64,000 bases of DNA from Ricinus communis (Eukaryota; Streptophyta; Magnoliopsida; Malpighiales; Euphorbiaceae), in NCBI RefSeq assembly GCF_019578655.1, contig NC_063262.1:21955582-22019581 (forward strand). Reading direction: 5' to 3'. The notes below the pieces were generated by a model. The model was not told the origin of the DNA. It was given only the letters and a program-made list of their open reading frames with translations, and did no database searches. The position numbers and the translations under genes were made by a program. Shown here one piece after another: positions 24,306 to 37,380 of the stretch; the stretch's first letter is position 1; each line of letters starts with the position of its first letter.

Positions 24306-27300
24306 CTCCTCCTCAAGATGGGTTCGAATAAATTGACAGAACTCATCTTGCTCAGGAGCCTTTGGTGGCTTGCTTTATCGAGAGCCTTTGTGAAGATGTC
24401 TGCCAGCTGTTCATGGCTTCTGACAAATGGAGTTGCAATTTCTCCTGATTGGACTTTTTCCCTTATGAAGTGACAGTCAACTTCAATATGTTTAGTTCTT
24501 TCGTGGAAGACTGGGTTCGACGCTATGTGTCTGGCTGCTTGGTTGTCACAATACATCTCCATCGGATCTTTGCACTTTATTCCCATGTTAGTGAGCACTT
24601 GCTTAATCCAAATGAGCTCGCTAGCTGTTGATGCCATAGCTCGGTACTCAGCTTCGGCACTGGATCTTGCAGTTACTGATTGTTTTTTACTTTTCTAAGT
24701 TACCAGATTTCCTCCTACAAATACGCAGAACCCAGAGGTTGACTTTCATCACGGTACACCTTGAATCGCATCGGAAAAACCGATGTGATGTTAGCATTAT
24801 TATTATTCTTCATCCAAATACCTTGACCTGGAGTACCCTTGAGGTATCTTAGGATCCTATCAACCGCATCCAAGTGAAGAGTACGGGGAGCATGCATAAA
24901 TTGGCTAATCATACTCATGGCATAGCTAATATCAGGCCTGGTGACGGTTAAGTAGATCAATTTTCCTACCAAGCGCTGGTAGTGGCCTATGTCACTTAAG
25001 GGATCGCCATCCTCTAAGTTGAGTCGGGTTTTTGTTTCCATTGGAGTATCTATGGGCTTGGCTCCTATTTTCCTTGTTTCTTTTAGGAGATCAACAACAT
25101 ATTTTCTTTGAGATAGGAATAGCCCTTTATGAGATTTGGCTATTTCTATCCCGAGAAAGTAAGTTAACTGACCAAGGTCCTTAATGTCAAATTCCTCCTT
25201 TAGAGTTTGTTTTACTTTCTCAATTTCTTCATTACTGTTTCCTATTATAATAATATCATCCACATATACTAGAATAATTATTGTGTAAGTGCGAGTGTGC
25301 TTAACGAACATAGAGGAGTCAGAAGTACATTTGCTAAAATTAATTTTTAACAGAAACTGACTAAGCTTGGCATTACCATGCTCTTGGTGACTGTTTCAAT
25401 CCGTAGATTGCCTTTTTTAACTTACATACCAAGGAAGGATCAGAGACTGATTTGTGACCTTGAGGGAGAGTCATGTACACCTTTTCTGCTAGGGATCCTT
25501 GAAGAAATGCATTCTTAACATCCATCTGAAATAAGCTCCACCCTGAATTAGTAGCAACAGATAATAAAATACGGACTGTACTCATTTTAGCCACCGAAGC
25601 AAAGGTTTCCTGGTAATCTACGCCATAAGTTTGGGTGAAGCCCTTTGCTACCAACCTGGCTTTATACCTTTCAATGGTACCATCATGCTTGTATTTGACT
25701 TTATACACCCATTTACAGCTAACCGATTTTTTATTTGGTGGTAAGGTAATAAGATCCCACATTTCATTTTTTTCCAGAGCCTGGAGCTTTTCTTTCAAAG
25801 CCTTACACCAATTAGGATTGGTGTTAGCATCATAGAAAGAGGTGGGCTCAGTGTGTGATGTGAGAGTGTTTAAATAAGCCCTGTATGAAGATGATACAAA
25901 ATTATAACTGATAAAGTGATGAATAGGATACGATACCGAGTTGGACACAAAGTCCTTTAACCGAGTAGGAGGTCTGGTTGGTCTAGTGGATCTCCGCAGG
26001 GCAATTTCTTCTGTAGGTGACTCATGATCTCCCCCTGAAGAAGTTGCCGCAGGGATGGAAGACTCTCCCCCTGAAGGGCTAGGGCCAGAGATAGGCATGG
26101 GGGGCCGCTCCTGTGCAGAGAAAGTATCCTGAAGAATGCTGTAAAAAAAGGAAGAGTTAGAGGGAAAAAAGTCTGCGGAAGGTACTATGGGAAGATTGGT
26201 TTCATTAGGAAAGTAAGGGGTAGTTTCATCGAAGGTCACATCTCGGGAAATATTGGATTTATAGGTGGTGGGGTCATTAACATTTGTAGCCCTTTTTTTA
26301 GAGGAGTACCCAAGGAAGATGGTTTTGACATAACTTTTGTCCAGTTTATGATGACGTCTGATGTGGACAAAGGCTATGCAACCAAATACTCGAATATGAT
26401 CTAATTCGATTTTTCTTTGTTTGAAAAGTTCCAGAGGGCTGAGATTGTTTAGAATGGAATTGGGGAGCCGGTTGATGAGATAGGCTGCAGTTAGGAGGGC
26501 ATCCGACTAAAAAATGTGAGGAACATTGTTTTGAAAAATGAGAGTGTGAGTAACCTAAAAAAGATGCCTACTTTTTCTTTCTGAAACCCCATTCTGTTCA
26601 GGAGTATAAATGCAGGTAGTTTGGTGCAAAATACCTTCTAGGGAAAATAATTCAGAAATTTTTTTATTGACATATTCAGTACCATTATCTGAATAGAAGG
26701 TTTTAATTTTGGCGTTGTACTGATTTTGAATAAAGTGAAAAAAGTTGAGGAAATATGCAAAAACATCATTTTCCCCTTTTAGCAAATAGACCCAAGTAAC
26801 TCGTGAGTAATCGTCGATAAAAGTGACAAAATAGAGGAAATGATTGTATGAGGTGACGGGGGCAGGTCCCCAAATATCAGAGTGGATTAAATCAAATAAT
26901 TTTTTCGATTTAGTAGACGACGAGGGAAAAGGCAATCTAGTATGCTTTGAAAATTTTCAAACATCACAACAACTTGAATCTATTTTAAGACAAAAAAGTT
27001 GATTCAAAATTCTATCGGACGGATGCCCAAACCGCGTATGCATCAACAGGCCTTGGTTGGGGGAGTTGGTCGTGGTTAGACACTGACTAGGAGTGGTGAT
27101 AGTATAGGTCATTTTGAAGGTATTCTTCACCAATCGTCTTCCCGGTGATTCGATCCTAGAAAATCACAGTAGATGGTAAGAAAATAACATTACAATTTAA
27201 AGTCTTGGTTATTTTACCTACGGATAGTAAGTTAGATTTAAAAGCAGGCAATCGAAGAATATTATGTATTATTTTATTAAACAAATTAGATGAGTCAAAA

Positions 27301-28667
27301 CCAGAGATTTCAGTTCGATCCCCATTAGCAACGATCACATGTTGGGAATTTGCAGGGACAAAATTGTGTAATTTTATTGGATCCCAAGTCAATGTGATCA
27401 GTTGCATCGGAATCAATAATCCAAGTAGAAAATTTATTTAGAGAATCTGTAGAGTGTTGAGATACCAAACCCGACCCTCGGGAATTCTGAGATTGTAAAA
27501 AGGATTGAAGCTGAGAAATTTTTTATGAAATTTAGGAGTTTCCTGTTTGACTGATTTCGAGTCGGGTTGGCAGGTTGGCCGGGTCGGATCGGGGTTGGTC
27601 CATGAGCTGTTTCTGCTAGTTTGGGCCGGGTTAGCCCAGAGGCTACTGTGACTGAATGAGGCCGGGTGAGCCTATTGGTATTCTTTGGGCTGGTCCACAT
27701 TGAACTAAAGAAATCCGACCCACTAGCTGCATCCGACCCATTAAACATGTCGACATTTCTAGGGTTCGACATGTTCACTCCTATGCCGCCAAACCGAATC
27801 TCTCCTCTTCTTTTTTTCTCTTTCACGCTTGCTTCCATTTCTCCCTCGCTCGCCTCTGTTGTGAGTCAGCCTGAGGTAAGGGTGGAGATGCCAGCAGCGT
27901 TCGTGGGTATGACCCTGCTTTTTGCAATGGTCACACCGCTCGACGCTGGTAGGCGTCCCCTTTCCTCGAGCCGTTTCGCGCGAGTGCGAAGCTAAGGCTC
28001 TCCCTTCTGTTTTCTGGTTTAGTGTTGTTCCCATGGTGACGCCTCTCGTCTCCTCTTGTTATATGAGGGCGATGACAGCATCGAGCCGGGAAGGTCATTT
28101 GACAGTAAGATTTGGAACCGAAGGGCTTCGTAGGGGGAGTCGAGACCACCCAAGTATGTGTAGACTAAATCTTGCTCTGCCCTTTTCCGTACTTCTTTTG
28201 GGTCGACTGTAGGTGGGAGGTAACTCTGGACTTCCTCCCACCGAGTCAGCACCTCGGTCGCGTAGCTAGCGCTGGACCTGGTTCCTTGTTTGATGTGGGC
28301 TAATTCTTGTTTCAGATTAAAAATGTGGGCGTAATTTTATTCCTGACCGTATAGAATTTTTTATTTTTTCCCACACTGCCTGTGATGATGCCAGAAGCAT
28401 ACACAATCTGGCAATCTGAGGCTCCATCGTATTGGTTAGCAAGGACATGACCAAATGGTTAGTGGCCTACCATTTTTCGATGGCCTCGAGTTCTTCCTTC
28501 GTCGGTTGGTTAGGGTTCTTTAATTCTAGCCTGCTCAAGGTTCCTGTTATGAACCTTAGCTTCTTCCGGCCACTGAGACCGATGTAGACAGCCCTTGACC
28601 ATTCAAAGTAGTTCTGATTTCCCCTTAGCATAATGTTTGTGAGTTTAGTGAGATCACTGTGAGACAT
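24230..28667 (-). pseudogene. copia gag-pol, multiply broken
   Basis: Pieces in minus-strand order follow. Gag starts at 28667 and meets a stop at 28467-28469; gag continues at 28252, with a zinc knuckle near 27930 (CDHCKKQGHTHERC). The protease motif at 27414-27394 reads DSDATDH where DSGATDH is normal, followed by a frameshift. Integrase is at 26935-26555 with HSDIWGP, SDNGTEY and PEQNGVSE. Reverse transcriptase is at 26239-25373 and 25311-24715 with YVDD near 25260. RNase H is at 24637-24230 with YCDNQAA and the ADIFTKAL end. Each break sits between recognisable domains, so the order is certain although no product is complete. Confidence 0.93.
24306..24322 (-). other. Polypurine tract of the copia element
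   Basis: The minus-strand reading is purine-rich (TTGAGGAGGAG) immediately inside the 3' LTR. Confidence 0.85.
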
Positions 28668-28721
28668 GGTGAAGCAAAAAGTTTTTGATCTTATTGGGTA
28701 GGTGATGACAGGATTAATCCT

Positions 28722-28733
28722 GCTCTGATACGA
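28722..28733 (-). other. Primer-binding site of the copia element
   Basis: The minus strand reads TCGTATCAGAGC, one base off the standard iMet primer site, directly inside the 5' LTR. Confidence 0.85.
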
Positions 28734-29050
28734 TATGGAAAGATTGAGTGATCAATGATGAGTTTTTAATGTATTTTGAATTCTGAGATTACAAGAGGGA
28801 TAAACATTTTGTTATATACAATTTGAGTGCAACGGTCCTATTGCTGATTTTGTTACATTCTAACGTTAAATTCCAGTTTAAGGAAAAGTAGAAGCAGCCT
28901 TTTCCCTTAGGGGAGAGGTGTTGCTCATTTTCCCTAACTTAGGCCTATGATGATATGAGGCCATGACCAACAGTCAAAAACTGTTGGTCTTTACTGCTAG
29001 TTTTTGCCTGTTGAACTTTACAACTATGATATGGTTTTGGTGCTTCAACA
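28734..29050 (-). repeat. 5' LTR of the copia element
   Basis: 317 bp. The outer dinucleotide is mutated (TA instead of TG on the + strand at 28734). The other end reads TTCAACA and abuts the ACAAT duplication. Confidence 0.92.
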
Positions 29051-30425
29051 ACAATACTGTGTACTCTAGGCTCCAACCTATTGCTGCAGAGTAGAGCTCA
29101 CAAAATTGGTGACTTAATGAGCAAGAAAATACTATCCATTCCAAATGAAATCATTTCATGCTCTCCAAATGGCCCATCAAAGAGACATTAACAAAGTACA
29201 ATCTTCTGAAGAGAAATGCAATAACATTGTTGCACACCAGTCCAAAAAACAACTGCCAATGAAGGTAGGAAAAGAAATACCTGACAGACGCCAACAATTT
29301 GATGCAAACGACACTCAACCAGAAGATGCAAAGCTGATTCAGCTTCTATATAACAAAAGGAACAAAGAGGATCCATATCCATTGTTCGAGCATGAAGCAT
29401 ATTAGTAGTTGGTAGGAATCAGTGGTTGCCCTGCACAACATGTTCTTCACCTTAGGTGGAACCTTAACTTTCCTGAATTTGTTTTAAAATATAGCAGAAC
29501 CAACAACATGTCTCTCCACAACAGCTTTACTTCTCTCCTTATAGCAACTCTTAACAGAATAGACGCCCTTAGGATCATGCCTCCAAATACATTTGTCCGT
29601 AACATCTTTTGTGCTAAGAGGAATTTGTTGAATCAATACATGATCCCTTAAATTAAATATATCAGCAATCAAAGGAACATCCCACTGTCTTACAACATGA
29701 TGCATAAGCTGGTTGACCATAGTATTCTCTATACCATCTAGAGGTTCAGTAGTAACATAAGGATTGGAGTCATTTAACCAAGGATCCTTGAAAACATGAA
29801 CTGAGTCTCTATTCCCAATCCGATATCGACAACCATCCCTAACAGCAGATTGGGCAGCGAAAATACTACGCCATATAAAGCTTGGATTATGACCTAGTGA
29901 AGCTTCGAGAAAACTAGTTTGTGGAAAATATCAAGCCTTGAATAATTGAGAGACAAGAGTATTAGGCTCCACAATAAATTTCTAGCCCTGTTTGCCTAGT
30001 AGAGCAATGTTAACATCATGGATGCGTTTGAACCCCAATCACCCCTACTTTTAGGAATACACATACATTCACATCTCTTCCAAACTATTTCGCCCTATTA
30101 CCATTCTTTGAACCCCACCAATAAGAATTTAACATCCTCTGCAATTCAGCACACAAGTTAAGTGGTAGAAGAAAAACTGACATAGCATAATTCAGAACCA
30201 CCTGCGCCACTATTTTCAATAATATTTCTTTACCCGCCTGCGAGATGAACTTCTTATTCGATACATTACTTCGCCTCCAACCTTTGTCCTTTATAAAAGA
30301 AAATATCCCTCTCTTTTCCTGCCTATGAAAGAAGGTAAACCAAGATATTTTTTATGGCCACCATCTCTAATACACCCAATTGAAATCGAATGTACTTCTC
30401 CCACCTTCTTACTGAAATTGGTGTC
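29051..30425 (-). mobile_element. LINE (L1-type) 5'-truncated part: RT end and zinc-binding domain
   Basis: On the minus strand, from about 30400 to 30080, the end of a LINE reverse transcriptase is readable (KYLGLPS, then SQAGKEILLKIVAQ and a SYWWG motif). The zf-RVT region follows (29720-29484, IWRHDPKGVYSVKSCY; 29400-29188, HARTMDMDPLCSFC). Stops and shifts are frequent. With 23423-23981 this makes about 1.9 kb of LINE, lacking ORF1, the endonuclease and the RT core. Confidence 0.85.
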
Positions 30426-31195
30426 GGCTAGGTAGGTATACCTACTCAGCATCTCTTGTTTGGTGTGTTCTTGTTGTTACCTTATTATACATATCACTAT
30501 CTATTGTTATATTTTCTTATTGTAGTAATTGATTTGAAGCAGTTGAAGAAGACTAAGGCCGAAAAAAAAAAGTTGGTAGCTTAACTATTAGAGAGGGGAG
30601 TGATCCCAAGCTCGAGCTTCATCCACCTCGGCTTCAAGATGAAGTCCTTGAAAGTTCTGATCCTGCTCCTTGCAGCCCTTTGACCTTTCTGCTATACAGG
30701 AGAGCTTGACACAAAGAGGTCATCGATATTAATATTCCTTAGGCTGTAGGTAAGTGCCCTGATCTTCGAACTTACCTCGTGAAGAACTATAAACATGCTT
30801 CATCTATCCAAATTCCGCCTCTTGCTAAGGAGCTTATTAATTTTATTAACTTTTCTTACGATCTTATGATCTGGAGAATTGTCATCTTCAGAACTTGTAT
30901 GCTCAGCAAATGCCTTTAGTTCTTCAAGTATCCTCTTTGCCTTTGTACTTATTTTTTTTACATCATCTTTTTGTTCTTTTTTTCATCTTTTACTTTTTTG
31001 ATTTTAGATAATCACTGTTGATAATGCTCAAAAGAAATACAAACCGGAGCTCAGCGAGCAAACTTTTACTGACATTGATTTGTGCTGAGACTACTAAATT
31101 TGTTTTTCAAAAACAATTCTTATTCTGAAGGGGAAAAATTGAGATTCCGAGCTTCGAGCTGTCAACTCCCAGGCTGAAAATGCTGCATATAAATA
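30426..31195. other. Unclassified block, possible retroelement gag remnant
   Basis: More GC-rich and more protein-like than its surroundings. Short + strand stretches at about 30530-30580 (Lys-rich) and 30600-31180 look like fragments of a helical, charged protein, broken by stops. I cannot assign a family. A plant gypsy gag remnant is one possibility. Confidence 0.3.
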
Positions 31196-34100
31196 TTAAA
31201 AAAAAAAAGAGAGAGAGAAAGTTAGTAATCTAAACAAATAAAAGATAAATAAATTCATTGACATAACGAGATAAAGAAATAAAGACTTAAAGGAGAAAAT
31301 CATATTTAGGTTGTCAATACGCAATGGAAAGAAGAAAAAGAAAACAGATATAAGAACGAAGATTAAATGATATGAACGAAATCTTGAAGTTTTTATCGTG
31401 TAATGCAAATCCAGTAATCTTCGAGTTGCTAAGTTCAAAGAATGGAGTTGAGTGTTTTCAGAACTAAGTTTTAACATTGTAGAAATAATAAATAAATATT
31501 ACTGGAAAAAGAAACCATGAAAGTTATTTGATAAATAAATTATTTTATTAACAAATAAGTTATTTTTTATTAATTAATAATTCTAATTCCAAAAATTATA
31601 TATTAGTTATAATTTTAATATTATATTCATTAATAAATTAATTTTTTAATTATAAAATAATTTATAATCCTAAAAGGAGTATATTAAGTGTATTTTTAAT
31701 ATTATTATATAATTAATAAGTCAATTTATAATGGCTTTATATTTGTATTCATTTTTAATACTATGCTGATATATAATCTTATGTTTATATATAATTAACA
31801 TATTAAGTAATGAGTTATTTTTTAATTAAATAATATTTTAATTTAAAAAATAATATTTTAATTTATATATTTAATAATATATGAATTAGTAAATTAATTT
31901 TTTAATTATATAATAATTTCTGATTTTAAAAAATAGCACATTGATTATATTTATAATATAATATATAATTATTAAATTCAGTTAATAAATATTCTTTGAT
32001 AATATTTATATTATATTAATAAGATTTTAAATACTAAATATTTTATTAAAATGCTTGAAAATATTTATAATTATTTTTTTATTATAATATAACAATTAAT
32101 GATAAGAAAATCAAATATTCTATTAAATTGTTTATCAATATATTTGATTTATTATCAAAATTAAAATAATGAAAACAACTGCGCACCCAGCAAAACTACT
32201 AATTTAATCATAAAATCCGGTCGTCATCAAGGGCAACTAGGAGTGTGGGCTATGTGTGGCTTTACAATGGTGACCATATATAACAATTGTTTCTGGAAAC
32301 TACCTCATTTATCTCTCCTCAATTATAGCAACGGTTGGATGGAGCAACCTGGCCTCATATTCATATTTTTTTGCCTTTATAACTGAAATTAATTATTATA
32401 TTCTTCTATTTATTTTTGATAAATAATTTTGACTTTGCACGAGGGTAAGAAAATTTAATTTTTTTAAATTAATATAATAATTTATCTACCGTTATACATT
32501 TAGAATCAAATAAAAAAAATATAATATTATAAAACAAAATATGTTATAATATATTTTTAAAAATATATATATATATTATTATATAATTTTTTAAGATAAG
32601 ATTAAAAATTTATAATTTATTATAATATAAAATTTATTCTTATTTATAATTAAATTAAAATTGAAATTTTTATTATTATATAGAGATTATTCTTATATAG
32701 AGTATCATTATAGGAAGATTTTACTATACTATTATTTATAGTTATTTTTTACTAATTTTATAAATTTTTTAGTATATAATATATCCTAATTTAAATATTG
32801 ATAAATTTTTAATTTATTTATAATATTTAAAATTTTAAAAAAAAATCGTATTAAAACTCAGGAAATTTATATAGTAATTTCTAATTTTAAAACTAAGTAC
32901 ATATTATAGATATTAATATTTATAATAACTTATGAAAGATATATTAGACTTTTGATCATTGAATTCAAAGCTGCAAATAGAAATTGGTTTATATTTTTGG
33001 ATGAATTGACAAAAGACCTACAAGATTTGGAAGGAGAGGATATTAATTTTTTTATTAAATTTAAACTGTTGATTTTTGAAAATTAAGTTATATAAAAATA
33101 AAATGAGTTTTAAAATATATTTACATCTACAAAATTTAAGTAATATCAAATAGAATATATGTAATAACAATTCAATAGAAAAATATAATTAACAATTTAT
33201 TATATAACATTAGAAAACTTTATTCACTACTAATAATATATTAATCATATTTATAAATTAATAGTTAAAATACAATTAACTTTTAAGAATGATAAATCAT
33301 TACTTAAATAAAAAATACAACTTATCAGATGCTATATTTAGAATTAGAATTATCATTTTAATTATAAAAATAAATATATTAATTGATATATTAATATAAT
33401 AATATAAATAAAAATACTAATAAAAAATATAAAATTTGTATATCAATATAATACTTATATATTAAAATTGTTATTCTATATATTAAAATTTATTTCGTGC
33501 TCTCCCTGCATCAAGAAAATTCTTACTTTTATAAGTATAAAATTAATTTTTTTATTAATATATTATACAGTTTGTTCTTTTCATGAATAAACTTTTCTTA
33601 TATTATATCTAACTTTTTATCTCGGAAATTTATATATAATATTATATTAACGATTAAAAAAGGGTTCGTGGATCGAGTCAATTGCCTTGTCCCGAAAATG
33701 AAAAAAAGAAACTGTCAGCAGGTTGCCCGTCAGAGAAATTGCACTAAATGGAATAAAAAAGTCTCCAGAAGGTCAGTTTTTTAGTCATTGTGGATAATAT
33801 TATATGACATAAATGGATAAAATCATAGGAAGATGTTTCGTGTTGTTCAAGTTTTCTTTCCCTTTTTGGGGAAGATTCGTTTGTTTCCCTTTTTTAACAT
33901 AATTTTGAGTCTTACGGTCTAATAATAACGTTTGATCCTTTCTTTCTTTTCTTTTAACTAATTTATGGTTTGAAGAATAGTTCTTCAACTATAACTACAT
34001 ATTGACCAAATTAAATATTATTTTCTGTGCTGTATATTTCTTATTAATATTTTAGTTATAAGAATAATTTAAAATAGATTTATATATATAAATAATAAAA

Positions 34101-36790
34101 TTTTTAAAATTAAAATATTATTAATTTCTTAATACTATTTATGATATTTCAAAATTTATTGCAGCAATATAAAAATTATTCTAAAAATATTTTTTAGATA
34201 TCTTTTCTAATTATGTAATACTACAAATATAGTTGATGTTACTATTAGCATTATAAATACCGAATAATTAGAAATTAACTTATTAATTAATATATTATTA
34301 GAAATATAATTTGAAAATACTATTTTTATAAATTAATTTTTAAAAATTAGACTTATAATTTAATTAGAAGAACAACTTATTAATATAAAATATAAAATTA
34401 TATAAAAATTTAAATTCTATTTAAAAAATAAATATACATACCAAATTCTATGTCTTACATTTATAAATATATAGATTCTTTTCCTATTTGTTATTATTTC
34501 ATAAATACTTTTTAATTTAAATTATCAAAATTATTTTAAAAACATGCATAAAAGTCTTGATTAATAACAGGTTTTGAATTAATAAAATTGTATAGATAAA
34601 TAAAACAAATTAAGTACTTGTGAAATTTCTGATTTAAATACTTTTGAAGTTCACCTTTTATATAAGAAAATTAAAACTTTTCAGAATTTCCTATTTAAGT
34701 GTTTAATCTTTTTCTTAATCAAATAAGTATTTAAACTTTAAAAAAATATATCAAGAAAAGTCTTTTACTATTAAACATTAGAAAAATATTATATAATTCA
34801 CACTTATTGACGTAAAAGACAAAAATATCCTCTTCAGATTTTCTATTTTCAATCTATTTCGAAAGTAAGAAACTATTAACAAGATTTGCAGTAAAAACAC
34901 TCAAATTCCACTTTAGAATTACTTATTAATTATCAAATTTAATAAAAATTAATTTCTTGCTTATCTTTTATTTCTTAGAAAACCAAACAAAGTCCATTTT
35001 AAAACAGATTAAAACAAGTGAAAAGATTATTTGTGGAGCCTCTTGCCATGTCTTCTTTCATAACCTTTTATAATCAATATAATTATTATTATTGCTTGAA
35101 ATTTGTTAAGGGGATTTATTATTTTAATAGTTATATAATTAGGGATTTGAGAAGATACTATTAATAAAAGATTACTTTTATCAAATTAAAATATTTACAA
35201 ATATGGCATCTGGCCTAGCAAGCCACATCAGTGGAAGTGGTGCCAAATATATTCTAACCATCACTCTATAGTTCGCAAATAAATGGATATGGATAGGTGT
35301 GGATTGAATATAAAGTATATATTTAGAGACATAAAGAGTACTTTATGTTGTGAAACTGAAACTTTTTAAGTCTTCCTGCATTGAAATTTAAATTTTTAAT
35401 TAAATATTTTTATAATTTTACTTTCTATTGATCAGAGCCACCGATATTAAATTTCGGTCGGGTTTTATTTTTTCAATATTTTGCTCACTCTTAGTTATAT
35501 TTTAGACTTTTCAAAAGCTATTATTACTTGAAATATTTTTTTAAAAGTCACGTAACGAGTAAAAAAATTGTTGATTCGAATGATGATAAATAGTGGATTG
35601 AAATTTAGTAAGAACAAAAGAAGAAAAAGAGAAAAAAAAAAAGAAGAAGTGGCAAATACTAATAAATCTCGTCTTATTAATACTAAAACTAATTTTAAAA
35701 CCGAGATTTCAAATTTAAATAATACTCGATAAAATAAGAGCGTATTTGATCACTAATAATATATATTTTTTTGAAATAATGATGTATATAAATTATAAAT
35801 GTACATAAATTTGAAAGAAAAATTAAAAAAAATAATATAAGCTAACTGAAAAAATATAATTACATTTATAATATAAGCTATAATTTTTAAAATTGAAAAA
35901 GGTAAAGAGAAAGATATATGAAAAAAATGCAACTTTTTTTTTTGTTCTTTACTTTTTAGTGAATGATTATATTATAATTTTTCAAAAGTTGCTTTTTCTA
36001 TAAATTTATTACTATTTAAAAAATATATATATTTCCTAAATAAAAAAGGTATTTTATAAACTCATTTAATTTGAATATAAAAATATTATTGAGACTTTAA
36101 TAAAGAAACATTTTGTAAATAATTAAAAAATTAATTAGAGAGTTAATTAGTGGATATCCATATTAAATTTAACCTAATTCATATAAATGAGAGTTATTTT
36201 TTTATTACTCTTTTATAACTCGTTAATTAATTCTTATACATCACGCATTTATTATTGATACTCATATAATAATGGTGGATTATGATAGATAAAAGGACAA
36301 GGGTGAAATTTGTCACCTCTAATCACTTTCATGGGACAAAAATGCTTAAAAGTATTTTTGGACCAAATCTTTTATAATTTAAATATTTATTTAGATAAAA
36401 GAAGTTCTAAATACTAAAATAGTAGAAATTAGAAAGTTCGGATACCGTTGAAAAGTTGAAACACTTGTGTTATAATCTTTTTATATATTAATTATATAAT
36501 ATTAAGTAACTAATAAATATCTCTTTATATTTAAGCGTTATATTAATATTCCTATTTTTTAATATTATATACTATTATATTCTTCAATTTTAATTTATTA
36601 CACTAAGTATGCTATTCATTTACATTTATAAAAAGAAAAAAAAGAAAAAATAGCTAATGGAATAAAAGTTTCATTTTGAAATACCTTATGTCAACCAAGA
36701 GAATGTGAATTAGTCGTTTACAAAAATCAATTTAAACTAAAAACTTTTACTTTGAAAAACTTGAGTATTAAAATTAATATTACTGGAAAC
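31196..36790. other. Long AT-rich intergenic stretch, no gene seen
   Basis: Dominated by A/T with poly-A and poly-T runs; no open frame with domain signal. The segment 31865-32170 resembles 57530-57785 (see findings). Short frames at 31196-31477 and 33800-33988 are low-complexity noise. Confidence 0.55.
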
Positions 36791-37380
36791 AACTAACCAA
36801 AGCAATTAACCGATCCAATATGAGAATGCAAGTAATAAAAGAAACATAAGTAAATACAAAGAGCTTAGAAAAGAGAAAATCAAACTCAAGAGTTTATAGT
36901 GGTTCGACCAATTCCTTGCCTACATCCACACCTCAAGCTTCACTTGAGATTTTCACTATCAATGATCTTTTTATGGGTGTAAGATCAAATCCAAGTGCTT
37001 CCAAGTTCACACTCAAACTTTTTATAAATGTTTCAATGGCTAACACTCAAATCCAAATGTTTTCTATAGCTAACACTTAAACTCAAGTGTTTTCTATAGA
37101 TAACACTCTAACCCAAGTGTTTTCTCAAGGCTCACTCTTCTAACCCAATCTAGGATTTTCAATCTTAGTTACAAGAGCAATTAATCTCTTATGCAAGTGC
37201 TCAACCTAACCCTTTTAAGCTTTAAATATAGAAATCAATCACTCAACTACCCAAAGATTTAAACCCTCTCTCGAATCTTCAATACAAGAAGATTTTCATG
37301 AAAAAATAGAAGTTGTTGAGAGAGTAACAAACAGGAGGCTTAAGTAAATGCTCTTGCTTAACCTAGAACCATGAGAAATG
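36791..37380. repeat. LTR-like sequence with a 3 x 30-bp tandem repeat
   Basis: A segment resembling LTR or leader sequence of plant retroelements (GTTTATAGTGGTTCG followed by CCTACATCCAC). It contains three consecutive 30-bp units at 37037-37066, 37067-37096 and 37097-37126, each built around CTAACACT...CAAGTGTTTTCT. No coding potential. The family assignment is from memory of motif style and is weak. Confidence 0.5.

Larger units (their letters stand above)
23982..29050 (-). mobile_element. Ty1/copia element nested in a LINE
   Basis: 5069 bp on the minus strand, with LTRs at 28734-29050 (5') and 23982-24305 (3') and ACAAT duplications outside. The primer site (TCGTATCAGAGC on the minus strand, 28733-28722) differs by one base from the usual iMet site. 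A polypurine tract (minus-strand TTGAGGAGGAG) lies next to the 3' LTR. Domain order is gag, protease, integrase, reverse transcriptase, RNase H, the copia order. The LTRs differ at about 16 positions plus several indels over about 317 bp, so the insertion is considerably older than the gypsy one at 7-12 kb. Coding is split over many frames, so this copy is dead. Confidence 0.95.

Noticed and set aside
27666..28212. Plus-strand open frames of about 100 codons
   Set aside because: Antisense to the copia gag and zinc-knuckle region.
36898..36915. GTGGTTCGACC resembling a tRNA T-loop
   Set aside because: No acceptor stem or anticodon arm can be formed around it; it belongs to LTR-like sequence.
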